A program made the position numbers and the translations under genes. DNA of 12,913 bases, from NCBI GenBank assembly GCA_035652495.1, contig DASRDS010000422.1, forward strand, positions 1 to 12,913, written 5' to 3'. Positions 1 through 6,426 of this stretch are shown here, one piece after another. Position 1 is the first letter of the stretch. The number at the start of each line of letters is the position of its first letter. The notes beneath the pieces are model-generated. The model was not told where the DNA came from and did no database searches. It saw only the letters and a program-made list of their open reading frames with translations. This DNA is from DASRDS01 sp035652495 (lineage in GTDB: Bacteria > Gemmatimonadota > Gemmatimonadetes > Gemmatimonadales > Gemmatimonadaceae).

Positions 1-82
1 TGGGCGCACCCTGCGCCCGTGCCATAGTCGCCGCGAGGAGAAAGGCGGTCGCGACGATGGGACGGCTTACCACAACTGACAT
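1..82 (-). CDS. Exported protein, N-terminal fragment (cut by window edge)
   Basis: Only the first 27 codons lie inside the window. They start at an ATG at 82 and run off the left edge. The peptide MSVVVSRPIVATAFLLAA... has a short n-region with Arg8, a hydrophobic core, and an ARA/Q cleavage site near residue 23, which is a classic Sec signal peptide. A GGAGG Shine-Dalgarno lies at 91-87, four bases before the ATG, and a plausible sigma70-type promoter sits just upstream, so this start is well supported. The gene diverges from the exported protein that starts at 217. The mature part is outside the window, so no function can be given. It is a periplasmic, outer-membrane or secreted protein. 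Confidence 0.72.
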   Translation of the reverse strand, partial: MSVVVSRPIVATAFLLAATMARAQGAP

Positions 83-107
83 GCTGCCTCCGTCGTAAAG
101 TCGGGCG

Positions 108-136
108 AGCATAGTGTGGCAGCACGACCGTCGCAA
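108..136 (-). promoter_or_regulatory. Putative sigma70-type promoter of the leftmost minus-strand gene
   Basis: Read on the minus strand, TTGCGA (136-131) and TATGCT (113-108) are separated by exactly 17 bases. Each hexamer matches the consensus at 4 of 6 positions, including TTG---A and TAT--T. Transcription would start near 100, leaving a leader of about 18 nt that contains the GGAGG ribosome binding site. The location and spacing are convincing, but the match was made by eye. Confidence 0.45.
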
Positions 137-141
137 GGCGC

Positions 142-174
142 CGTGTATACACGGGCAATACCGGGTGTATACGA
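142..174. promoter_or_regulatory. Candidate paired operator, two GTGTATAC sites
   Basis: A perfect 12-bp palindrome CGTGTATACACG occupies 142-153. Its core GTGTATAC (143-150) recurs at 165-172, 22 bp away centre to centre, which is two helical turns and so the same DNA face. Both lie in the 134-bp divergent intergenic region, just upstream of the putative -35 box of the minus-strand gene and about 45-75 bp before the plus-strand ATG at 217. Such an arrangement suits a dimeric regulator bound cooperatively. The regulator is not identifiable from this window. Confidence 0.4.
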
Positions 175-181
175 GCCGTCC

Positions 182-196
182 CTGTTACTGAAACAG
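182..196. repeat. Short inverted repeat upstream of the gene at 217
   Basis: CTGTT (182-186) and AACAG (192-196) form 5-bp inverted arms around a 5-nt spacer, 20 nt before the ATG at 217. It could be a regulator half-site pair or a small leader hairpin. Five-base arms are short enough to be chance. Confidence 0.2.
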
Positions 197-216
197 CCGC
201 GCGATCGTTGTTCGGT

Positions 217-747
217 ATGCGCTCTTCCTTCTATATGATGACAGCGCTCGTGCTGGCCACCGGCGGCCTACCACCGCTCGGCGCGCAGCAGTCGGTCAAC
301 GACTCGGTGCAGGCCGCCACGCTGGCGCAGCTCGAGGGGGTGATCGCCAGCTATGAGCCGGCGAAAGCCATTCGCTGGTATCGCGCGAACGATGCGTTCG
401 ACCTCGACGGGTACTATGACAAGGGGCTCAAGTGGTCGAACCGGCTCGAGATCCATATCACGGTCACGCGCCAGCAGACGATCTGGATCCGCGTTTACCC
501 GCAGTACTATGAGCATCACATCAACCTGGATCACGTGAACAACGCGAACGGGTTGATGCAGCAGATGCTCAAGATGTCGTATCACAACTTCTTTTTCTGG
601 GGACTGGACGACAACCGCACCGCGTTCGCGGGCTATCAGTTCACGCTCGAATCGGGCTTCCCGGAAGCGGCGGTGAAAGAGGTGATCAAGAGCATCCCGC
701 TGATCGACGGATCAGTCGGGGACCTGACCCCGTTCATCTACCCGTAA
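217..747 (+). CDS. Small exported protein, possibly YbjN/T3SS-chaperone-like fold
   Basis: This is a 176-aa protein starting at the ATG at 217. A TTG three codons upstream is in frame, but ATG gives a cleaner signal peptide, with a hydrophobic stretch at residues 6-20 and LGA/QQ cleavage near 23. The mature part has an N-terminal helix (30-46), a strand-rich middle (76-95) and a C-terminal half. That half has a run of FFFWGLDD (126-132), a strand, and an amphipathic helix (149-160). This helix, hydrophobic strand, short acidic turn, strand, helix order resembles the YbjN / type III secretion chaperone-like fold, but the match is from pattern only. No catalytic motif is seen. It lies 99 bp upstream of the next exported protein on the same strand. 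No clear Shine-Dalgarno is visible. Confidence 0.72.
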   Translation: MRSSFYMMTALVLATGGLPPLGAQQSVNDSVQAATLAQLEGVIASYEPAKAIRWYRANDAFDLDGYYDKGLKWSNRLEIHITVTRQQTIWIRVYPQYYEHHINLDHVNNANGLMQQMLKMSYHNFFFWGLDDNRTAFAGYQFTLESGFPEAAVKEVIKSIPLIDGSVGDLTPFIYP

Positions 748-846
748 ACGAGGCCGCAGCAACACGCGCGGGTGTAAGCGCGTCGAGAGTCTCATGTTCG
801 AGAGTTGGACGTGAGCCGGATCGCGTCCAAATCTCGCCTTTCGGAT

Positions 847-2016
847 ATGACGAAAACAATCGCGATTGTGAGCGCGCTCTGGGTCAGCGTCGCCAGCGCG
901 CAGGTGAAGACCATCGACAATCCGGGCGGTGGTCGTATTTACCTTGGCGCGCTCGCCGGCCAGCCCACGCCGCAAGAAGCGTTTGGCAAGACACTGCATC
1001 AGGTGAGCCTCTTGTGCGGCGATCGGCCGCGGCTTGGCCAGCTGGTGCAGAATAAGACGGGTGAACTGTTGGCCGGGTTTTTCACGGTGACGGGCAAGAA
1101 TCAGGACGGAAAGCCAATGGCTGGAATGGCGCTGGTGTATGCGCCGAAGACCGGGTCGGCCGGCGGTGCGGTGCTGATGGACAACGCGGACCGATTTCCA
1201 TCGACAGTGAATTCGATGTTCGCTCGACTGAAGCAAGAGCTCATGGCCGGACCGGCGGCTAAGCCGACGACGAGGGCGATACCGACAAAGTCCGCGGCTC
1301 CCGCTCAACCGTTGCAGCGCTTCGTATTTACCGACGGCACTGGCGTCATAAATCTGCCCGCCGGTTGGCAGACGCAAAATGCCCGGATGGGTGACGTGAC
1401 CGCGACGGGTCCGAACGGCGAGCATCTGCGCTTTGGCTGGACGATTCCCGTTATGGGGAACGCGATTCCATACGGCACCGATGCCGCGACCACGTACAAG
1501 AACGCCGTGGCGATGATGGCCCGCAAATCCGGCAAGCCGGTCCCGCAGATCGATGTCACGAGCGTGCAGGAGATCCCGATGCAGGGTGGCAAGAACAATT
1601 TCGTGTACGGCCACCTCAACCAGCAGTACTTCGTGGCGCAGATGATCAGCACGACGCCGCAGGTGATGAACGCGTGGCAGATCACGCTGTTTCAGATCAC
1701 GGGTCCTGACCAGGCGATGGCCGACGAACGGGCGACCATCGCGTTGATTTTTCCGAACTACAGCCGGAACTCGAGGCAGGTGAACGCCATCGCCAATGCC
1801 CAGATTCAGCAGGGTATCGAGGAGACGAACCAGTTCGTCGGCACGGTCGGCCGATACATAGATGCGTCAGATCGCATGGCGGCCGGGATGTCCGATATGC
1901 TCCGGGAACAGACTGTCATCATGGACACCGCGTTGGCCGGCGCGCTGATCGACGCCAACCCTAACCGTTTTCAGGCCGTGCCAACGAGCGGCTACATTCG
2001 CGGCATCGACTATTAG
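847..2016 (+). CDS. Exported protein of unknown function, two domains joined by a Pro/Ala/Thr-rich linker
   Basis: This 389-aa protein begins at the ATG at 847. A TTG 42 bp upstream is in frame, but it would add a polar extension before the signal peptide and is rejected. Residues 1-18 form a Sec signal peptide (core IAIVSALWVSVA, SA/Q cleavage). Residues 19-134 form one domain. A low-complexity linker rich in Pro, Ala, Thr and Lys (135-157) leads to a second domain (158-303) containing PAGWQ and GHLNQQYFVAQ segments. A helical, Gln/Asn-rich tail (305-365) may be a coiled coil. I do not recognise the family. The linker and signal peptide indicate a periplasmic or surface protein. The kinase gene starts only 16 bp after its stop, so the two are probably cotranscribed. 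That makes this protein a candidate partner or signal-sensing component for the kinase. Confidence 0.7.
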   Translation: MTKTIAIVSALWVSVASAQVKTIDNPGGGRIYLGALAGQPTPQEAFGKTLHQVSLLCGDRPRLGQLVQNKTGELLAGFFTVTGKNQDGKPMAGMALVYAPKTGSAGGAVLMDNADRFPSTVNSMFARLKQELMAGPAAKPTTRAIPTKSAAPAQPLQRFVFTDGTGVINLPAGWQTQNARMGDVTATGPNGEHLRFGWTIPVMGNAIPYGTDAATTYKNAVAMMARKSGKPVPQIDVTSVQEIPMQGGKNNFVYGHLNQQYFVAQMISTTPQVMNAWQITLFQITGPDQAMADERATIALIFPNYSRNSRQVNAIANAQIQQGIEETNQFVGTVGRYIDASDRMAAGMSDMLREQTVIMDTALAGALIDANPNRFQAVPTSGYIRGIDY

Positions 2017-2032
2017 TTGGTAACTTGGCGTC

Positions 2033-4474
2033 GTGAGCCAGACTCCGGACGGGCCCGAACGTCTTCGACGTATCCGCGCGCTGTTCGATGCCGTCATGGA
2101 ACAGCCGACGGGGGAGCGCGCGGCGTATCTCGATCGGGTGACCGGCGAGGACACCGAGCTTCGACAGGAGGTGCGCGAGCTGATCGATGTGCTCGACGCG
2201 ACCGAGCCGGCGTCCGCGGTCACGGGTGATCGGCTCGTCGGCACCAGGCTCGGGCCGTACGATATCGTGCGGCTCATCGGGCGCGGTGGGATGGGCGCGG
2301 TGTACGAAGGCGTGCGCGCGGACGACAGTTACAACAAGCGCGTCGCCATCAAGCTCGTGCCCGGCGAGCTGCACTCGGAGCTCACGTTGGCGCGGTTTCG
2401 GCGGGAGCGACAGATCCTCGCGACGCTGCAGCATCCGCATATCGCGACGCTGCTCGATGGCGGCGTGACGCCGGATGGGCGGCCGTTCCTGGTCATGGAG
2501 TACATCGAGGGCCAGCCGCTGACCGCGTGGTGCGATCAGCATCATCTGGGGATTCGGGATCGGATCGCGCTCCTGCGTCAGATTTGCGATGCCGTTCAGC
2601 ACGCGCACACGAATCTGATCGTGCACGGCGACATTAAGCCGGGCAACATTCTCGTGACCGCGGACGGGACGTCGAAGCTGCTCGACTTCGGCATCGCGAA
2701 GCTCGTCGGGACCGACGTCGGCGATCAGAGCATGCCGCTCACGCGCGGCGGCGCCCGGCCGTTCACGCCGGAGTACGCGAGCCCGGAGCAGATTCGTGGC
2801 GCGCCGCTCACGACCGCGTCCGACATCTATTCGCTGGGCGTCGTGCTGTTCGAGTTGTGCACGGGGCGTCGGCCGGATCGCCTCCCCGACGATGCGCCCA
2901 TGGCGAAACCCAGCGCCGTCGTGTCCGACCCACGCACGCGCCGCCGGCTCGTCGGTGAGATCGACAATATCGTGCTCAAAGCGCTGCGCGCCGAGCCCGA
3001 GCGTCGATATGTGTCGGCTACGGCGCTGAGCGAAGATCTTCGGCGCCATCTCGTCGGTCTGCCGGTCGAGGCGCAGAGCGATTGGGCGGGGTATCGCCTG
3101 CGCAAGTTCGTCATTCGCAATCGCGTCGTCGTCGCCGCCTCGGTGCTGGTGTTGCTCGTCATCCTAGGCGGTGCGCTGACCACGGCCATCCAAGCACGCC
3201 GCGCCCGTTCGGCGCAGGTCCGGGCGGAGCGCGTCAACGACTTCCTGCGCAACCTGCTGTCGTCGGTGCGCCCCGCGACCGGCGGCCGCGACATTCCGGT
3301 GTCGGAGGTGTTGGATTCCGCCGCCCATCGGATCGACGTGGAGTTGGCGGCGCAGCCGGACGTGCGGTCGGATCTCGAGACGGTGATCGGCCAGAGTTAT
3401 CTGTCCCTCGCCCGATACGATGACGCCGAGCGCCATCTGCGGTCGGCGCTCGCGCTCGACCGGCAGCTGAATGGTCCGCGGAGCATCCCGGTCCTCCTGA
3501 GGCTCAACGATCTGGGGCAGCTCTATCTGGCGAGCGGCCAACTCGACCGCGCCGACACCCTGTTTCATCAGGCGCTCTCGATGCGGCGCTCGCTCTCGGC
3601 GAAGCCCGACACCATCATGGCGATGCTGGTCGACGATGCGGGCAGTGTGGCGCACGACAAAGGTCAGTTCGCGGACGCGGAGCGGTTTCATCGTGAGGCC
3701 CTGGACCTCTATCGACCGCTCTTGGGCGATCATTCCGACAAAGTCGCGCTGACCATGGGGAACGTCGCCATCTCGCTGGGCGAGCAGAATCGCTGGGACA
3801 GCGCCGAGACGATGCACCGGGCGGCGTTGGCGATTCTGCAGGCGAATCACCCGGAGCCGAATACACTGGTCGCCGACGCCAAGGATGCGCTGGCGACGGC
3901 ACTCGATATCCAGGGCAAGACCGCCGCCAGCGAGAGCACGTACCGCGACGCGCTGGCGCTCCGGAAGCAATTGCTCGGCCCCGAGCATCCGAAATACACA
4001 TGGACGCTGTTCAACTATTCGTTCCTGGTCTTTGCCCAGGGTCGCTATCAAGAAGCGGCGGACATCTCCCGCCAGATCCTCGCGCTGCGTGGGAAGACGA
4101 TTCCCGACAGTCATCCATCGATCGCGGCATCGCTTCAGACCCTCGGTCGATGTGAGGATAAGCTGGGCGACACCGCGAGCGGACGGCGCTCGCTGGAAGA
4201 GAGCCTGGCGCTGCGCCGCAAATTCCTGCCGCCGGACAGTTGGCTCATCGCCAGCAGCGAAGGCGTGCTGGCCGATCACGACGTCTTCGTGAAGCAGTAC
4301 GCCAAGGCCGACGCGTTGTCGCTCGACGCATACGCGATCATGGCGAAAGCGCTCGGGGCGAACCATCCCAAGACCCAGGTCGCCGTCCAGCGCCTCATCG
4401 GTATCTACACTGCCTGGGGCCGTCCAGACAAAGCCGCCGCATTCCGGTCCAAACTGACCGCGCCGCCCGCGTGA
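2033..4474 (+). CDS. Transmembrane serine/threonine protein kinase with C-terminal TPR-like repeats
   Basis: This is an 813-aa protein with a GTG start. An N-terminal helical segment (8-55) precedes the kinase domain at about 76-340. Visible kinase elements are the glycine loop GRGGMG (83-88), Lys107 in VAIKLV, Glu125 as the likely helix-C glutamate, and HGDIKPGN with catalytic Asp200, Lys202 and Asn205. They continue with DFG (218-220), SPE in place of APE (250-252), Asp264 and Arg324. A single membrane helix follows (about 364-386). Residues 400-810 contain TPR-like helical pairs (for example SYLSLARYDDAERHL near 455-469), with an LALRK-type motif recurring near 641 and 725. The kinase would be cytoplasmic and the repeats outside the membrane, binding other proteins or peptides. 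HGD in place of HRD makes it a non-RD kinase. The FHA gene follows by 33 bp. Confidence 0.95.
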   Translation: MSQTPDGPERLRRIRALFDAVMEQPTGERAAYLDRVTGEDTELRQEVRELIDVLDATEPASAVTGDRLVGTRLGPYDIVRLIGRGGMGAVYEGVRADDSYNKRVAIKLVPGELHSELTLARFRRERQILATLQHPHIATLLDGGVTPDGRPFLVMEYIEGQPLTAWCDQHHLGIRDRIALLRQICDAVQHAHTNLIVHGDIKPGNILVTADGTSKLLDFGIAKLVGTDVGDQSMPLTRGGARPFTPEYASPEQIRGAPLTTASDIYSLGVVLFELCTGRRPDRLPDDAPMAKPSAVVSDPRTRRRLVGEIDNIVLKALRAEPERRYVSATALSEDLRRHLVGLPVEAQSDWAGYRLRKFVIRNRVVVAASVLVLLVILGGALTTAIQARRARSAQVRAERVNDFLRNLLSSVRPATGGRDIPVSEVLDSAAHRIDVELAAQPDVRSDLETVIGQSYLSLARYDDAERHLRSALALDRQLNGPRSIPVLLRLNDLGQLYLASGQLDRADTLFHQALSMRRSLSAKPDTIMAMLVDDAGSVAHDKGQFADAERFHREALDLYRPLLGDHSDKVALTMGNVAISLGEQNRWDSAETMHRAALAILQANHPEPNTLVADAKDALATALDIQGKTAASESTYRDALALRKQLLGPEHPKYTWTLFNYSFLVFAQGRYQEAADISRQILALRGKTIPDSHPSIAASLQTLGRCEDKLGDTASGRRSLEESLALRRKFLPPDSWLIASSEGVLADHDVFVKQYAKADALSLDAYAIMAKALGANHPKTQVAVQRLIGIYTAWGRPDKAAAFRSKLTAPPA

Positions 4475-4507
4475 GCCGCCGGGTCGCCCTTTGCCGCTCT
4501 CAGGGAT

Positions 4508-4858
4508 GTGGTCCGCCTCATCCTCCGACACCTGAGCGGCGCGCGCGCCACCGAAACCGACATCATCCCGGTCGGCGCGCACCGTGAACTGATCCTCGGC
4601 CGCGCCCTCTCCGCGGCCGTCCGATTCGATCCCGAACGCGACACCGCCGTCGGCCGCCACCACGCGCGCCTCGTCCCCCGCGACGACGGGCGCGTCGGCT
4701 TTGTCATCGTCGACCTCGGAAGCCGCAACGGCACCTACGTAAACGGTGAGCGCATCGCCGGCGTCGTCGATCTGGGCCTCGGCGACGTGATCCAACTCGG
4801 GGAGAACGGACCGCGGATCGAGATCCGCTTCGAGGTCGGATTCGGACCACCCTGGTAA
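4508..4858 (+). CDS. FHA-domain protein (phosphothreonine-binding)
   Basis: This 116-aa protein is essentially one FHA domain. It starts at a GTG at 4508; an overlapping ATG at 4506 is out of frame. Conserved FHA features are LGR (30-32, with the phosphate-contacting Arg32), GRHHARL (49-55), DLGSRNGTYVNG (69-80) and LGDVI (91-95). FHA domains bind phosphothreonine peptides and are common partners and substrates of bacterial Ser/Thr kinases. The position 33 bp after the kinase gene makes it the likely reader of that kinase's output, including its autophosphorylation. The serine usually found in the SxxH element is Gly49 here, which may change phosphopeptide affinity. It has no transmembrane segment or other domain, so it probably acts in the cytoplasm as an adaptor. 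Confidence 0.92.
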   Translation: MVRLILRHLSGARATETDIIPVGAHRELILGRALSAAVRFDPERDTAVGRHHARLVPRDDGRVGFVIVDLGSRNGTYVNGERIAGVVDLGLGDVIQLGENGPRIEIRFEVGFGPPW

Positions 4859-4910
4859 ACACGAACCCTTTTCTCGGAGCCCCGAGTGCGCCTCTTCACG
4901 GCAAGGGCGT

Positions 4911-4929
4911 CACGACAAGTCTCGTCGTG
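4911..4929. terminator. Possible bidirectional hairpin terminator between convergent genes
   Basis: CACGAC (4911-4916) and GTCGTG (4924-4929) form a 6-bp GC-rich stem with a 7-nt loop, in the gap between the convergent FHA and McrA-head-like genes. No U tract follows on either strand, so intrinsic termination is doubtful. A second weak stem (CTCGG/CCGAG, 4873-4886) lies nearby. Confidence 0.22.
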
Positions 4930-4970
4930 GTCGACAGCGTCGTCGCCACGCACGTCCCGTATGCGACGGC

Positions 4971-5255
4971 TTACGCGTGCTTCTGCTGGACGGTGAATCC
5001 GAGCTTTTCCAGCACGTGAACCGCGCCCGCCTTGCCTCCCTCGAAGTCCTCGGAGGCAAGGCGTTTGCCGATCGCGAGCTCATAGGCTGCGCCTAAGATC
5101 GCCTTTGGCGGGTACGGGCGTTTCTTCCAGATGAGGTCGTACGTCGTCGTCGGACCGAAGCCGTGTTCCGCGAAGAACCGCTCCGCTCCGATCTCGTCGT
5201 ACTCCTCGATCGCGCGCACGACATCGGCGTGCGTCACATCGCTCCAGTCTACCAT
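4971..5255 (-). CDS. Stand-alone ScoMcrA-like N-terminal (head) domain protein
   Basis: This 94-aa protein starts at the ATG at 5255. The frame stays open further upstream, but that part is arginine/proline-rich, lies antisense to the permease gene and offers only a GTG close by, so I use this ATG. From memory of the family, the order matches the head domain of ScoMcrA-type HNH endonucleases. It has an opening THADVVRAIEEYDEIG (8-23), F27-F28 and HGFG (31-34), a Y-D-L segment (39-41), and RPYPPKAILGAAY (46-58). It ends with DFEGG (70-74) and VLEKLGF (81-87). In those enzymes this domain precedes the sulfur-binding, SRA-like and HNH modules that target modified DNA. Here none of these follow, and the protein ends soon after the domain. 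It may bind DNA or another protein, or be a remnant. The reading frame is intact. The gene is convergent with the FHA gene and divergent from the permease. Confidence 0.75.
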   Translation of the reverse strand: MVDWSDVTHADVVRAIEEYDEIGAERFFAEHGFGPTTTYDLIWKKRPYPPKAILGAAYELAIGKRLASEDFEGGKAGAVHVLEKLGFTVQQKHA

Positions 5256-5264
5256 GTACACATG
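5253..5264. repeat. Inverted repeat CATGT-AC-ACATG over the start of the McrA-head-like gene
   Basis: Five-base arms CATGT (5253-5257) and ACATG (5260-5264) flank a 2-bp centre. The left arm contains the complement of the ATG start codon at 5255. The site lies in the divergent region between two genes, so it could be an operator that represses the minus-strand gene. Short arms leave chance possible. Confidence 0.28.
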
Positions 5265-5289
5265 ATATCGCCGCGACCGCGGGCATGCA

Positions 5290-5311
5290 CCATGCCTTTC
5301 AGCAGGCATGG
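5290..5311 (+). repeat. Inverted repeat CCATGCC-N8-GGCATGG spanning the permease start codon
   Basis: Seven-base perfect arms CCATGCC (5290-5296) and GGCATGG (5305-5311) surround an 8-nt loop. The right arm contains the ATG (5308-5310) of the permease. In RNA this would form a stable stem hiding the start codon. In DNA it could be an operator. No other in-frame start is available between the upstream stop at 5263 and this ATG. Confidence 0.4.
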
Positions 5312-6426
5312 CCATAATCGCGACGATCCTGGTGTTCGCCGCCCTGCGCCTCGGCCGCGAAGTCTTGATTCCGATCACGGCGGCACTCTTGCTCGATCTC
5401 GCGCTGAGTCCGCCAGTCCGATTTCTGGCCCGGCGGCACATCCCGCCCGCCGTCGGCACGGTGCTGATCCTAGGCCTTGCCGTTGGCGGGGCCGCATTTG
5501 GCATCTATCGCATCGCGCCCGCGGCGCGTGCGTGGGTCAAGGTCGCGCCGGCGCGCGGCAAGGTCGCGATGCGCCGGCTGCACGCGATCACCGCGCCGGT
5601 TGACCAAGTCGCTAAGGTCGTCGACCAGTTGTCCGTGACCACGAATCAGCAATCCGGTCCGCGCACCGTCATCGCCACGCCCCAGACGTCGAGCCGATTG
5701 TACGGCACGACTGGCGACGTCGCGCTCGGCCTCGGCGAGATCTTCGTGTTGCTCTTCGCGCTGCTCTCGAGCGGCGATTTCCTGCTTCAAAAGCTGGTCG
5801 TGGTCATCAAACGCAAAGCCGATCGCGAGAAGGCGATCGCGATCGCGCGCGAGACCGAGTCGTCGATCTCCACGTATCTCTTCGTGTTCTCGGCGATCAA
5901 CGTCACCGAGGGCGCCGTCGTCGCCGGCGCGCTCGCGATCATCGGGATGCCCAGCCCGCTCCTCTGGGGCGCCGTCGTGGCGCTCGCCGAGTTCGTGCCG
6001 TATCTCGGGCCGATCGCGATGGTGGCGCTCTTCACGGTGGCCGGGCTCTCGACGTTCGACAACACGCTGCACGCGCTGCTCGTGCCCGGCGTGTACCTCG
6101 CGATCGATCTCTTGCAGGCCTATGTCGCGACGCCGCTGCTCATGAGCCGTCGGCTGCGGCTCAACCCCGTGGTGATCTTCGTGTCGCTGCTGCTGTGGGG
6201 ATTTCTGTGGAGCGTGCCCGGCATCCTGCTGGCCGTGCCGATCCTCGCGACGTTCCGCATTCTCTGCGATCACGTCGAGTCCCTGGCCGCGGTGGGTGCC
6301 TTTCTCGGAGAACGGTCGGAGCACGAGCGCCGCAAGGTGCTGCGCTGGCCGGCTAAGACTCCTGGTCGCCCCCGTCCTGAACCACGAGCGGCCGGCGCAG
6401 ACTCTCGGCCACCTGCTCCATCGTGA
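5308..6426 (+). CDS. AI-2E/PerM-family membrane permease
   Basis: This 372-aa polytopic membrane protein has the usual AI-2E transporter family plan. Two N-terminal hydrophobic stretches (1-33 with REVLIPITAALLLDLALSP, then 49-69) are followed by a soluble segment (71-135). The remaining helices lie at about 138-168, 193-214, 215-248, 253-277 and 287-320. Family hallmarks are FVPYLGPIAM (229-238) and RLNPVVIFVSLLLWGF (284-299) followed by PGILLAVPILA (304-314). Some members export autoinducer-2 or exchange Na+ for H+; many have no proven substrate, so none is assigned here. The N-terminus is short for the family. The C-terminus after about 345 is a Pro/Arg/Ala-rich tail that overlaps the end of the convergent CheR gene by 74 bp. 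The start codon sits within an inverted repeat. Confidence 0.9.
   Translation: MAIIATILVFAALRLGREVLIPITAALLLDLALSPPVRFLARRHIPPAVGTVLILGLAVGGAAFGIYRIAPAARAWVKVAPARGKVAMRRLHAITAPVDQVAKVVDQLSVTTNQQSGPRTVIATPQTSSRLYGTTGDVALGLGEIFVLLFALLSSGDFLLQKLVVVIKRKADREKAIAIARETESSISTYLFVFSAINVTEGAVVAGALAIIGMPSPLLWGAVVALAEFVPYLGPIAMVALFTVAGLSTFDNTLHALLVPGVYLAIDLLQAYVATPLLMSRRLRLNPVVIFVSLLLWGFLWSVPGILLAVPILATFRILCDHVESLAAVGAFLGERSEHERRKVLRWPAKTPGRPRPEPRAAGADSRPPAPS

Noticed and set aside
712..1614. Long minus-strand open frame (300 codons) opposite the exported protein gene
   Set aside because: Arginine/histidine-rich composition with no motif; it is the antisense shadow of a GC-rich gene with a good signal peptide and domain structure.
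1961..3049. Long minus-strand open frame opposite the kinase domain
   Set aside because: The plus strand has complete kinase motifs; the antisense product is low-complexity and Arg-rich.
3164..4795. 543-codon minus-strand open frame opposite the kinase tail and FHA gene
   Set aside because: It spans two plus-strand genes and the gap between them and has no recognisable domain; a typical GC-rich shadow frame.
4873..4886. CTCGG/CCGAG hairpin as terminator for the FHA gene
   Set aside because: Five-base stem with no T tract after it on either strand.
5256..5504. N-terminal extension of the McrA-head-like protein
   Set aside because: The extension is antisense to the permease, Arg/Pro-rich and unlike the domain; the ATG at 5255 fits the domain start.
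5470..6324. Minus-strand open frame opposite the permease
   Set aside because: Glu/Arg/His-rich shadow with no motif, while the plus strand encodes clear membrane helices and family signatures.
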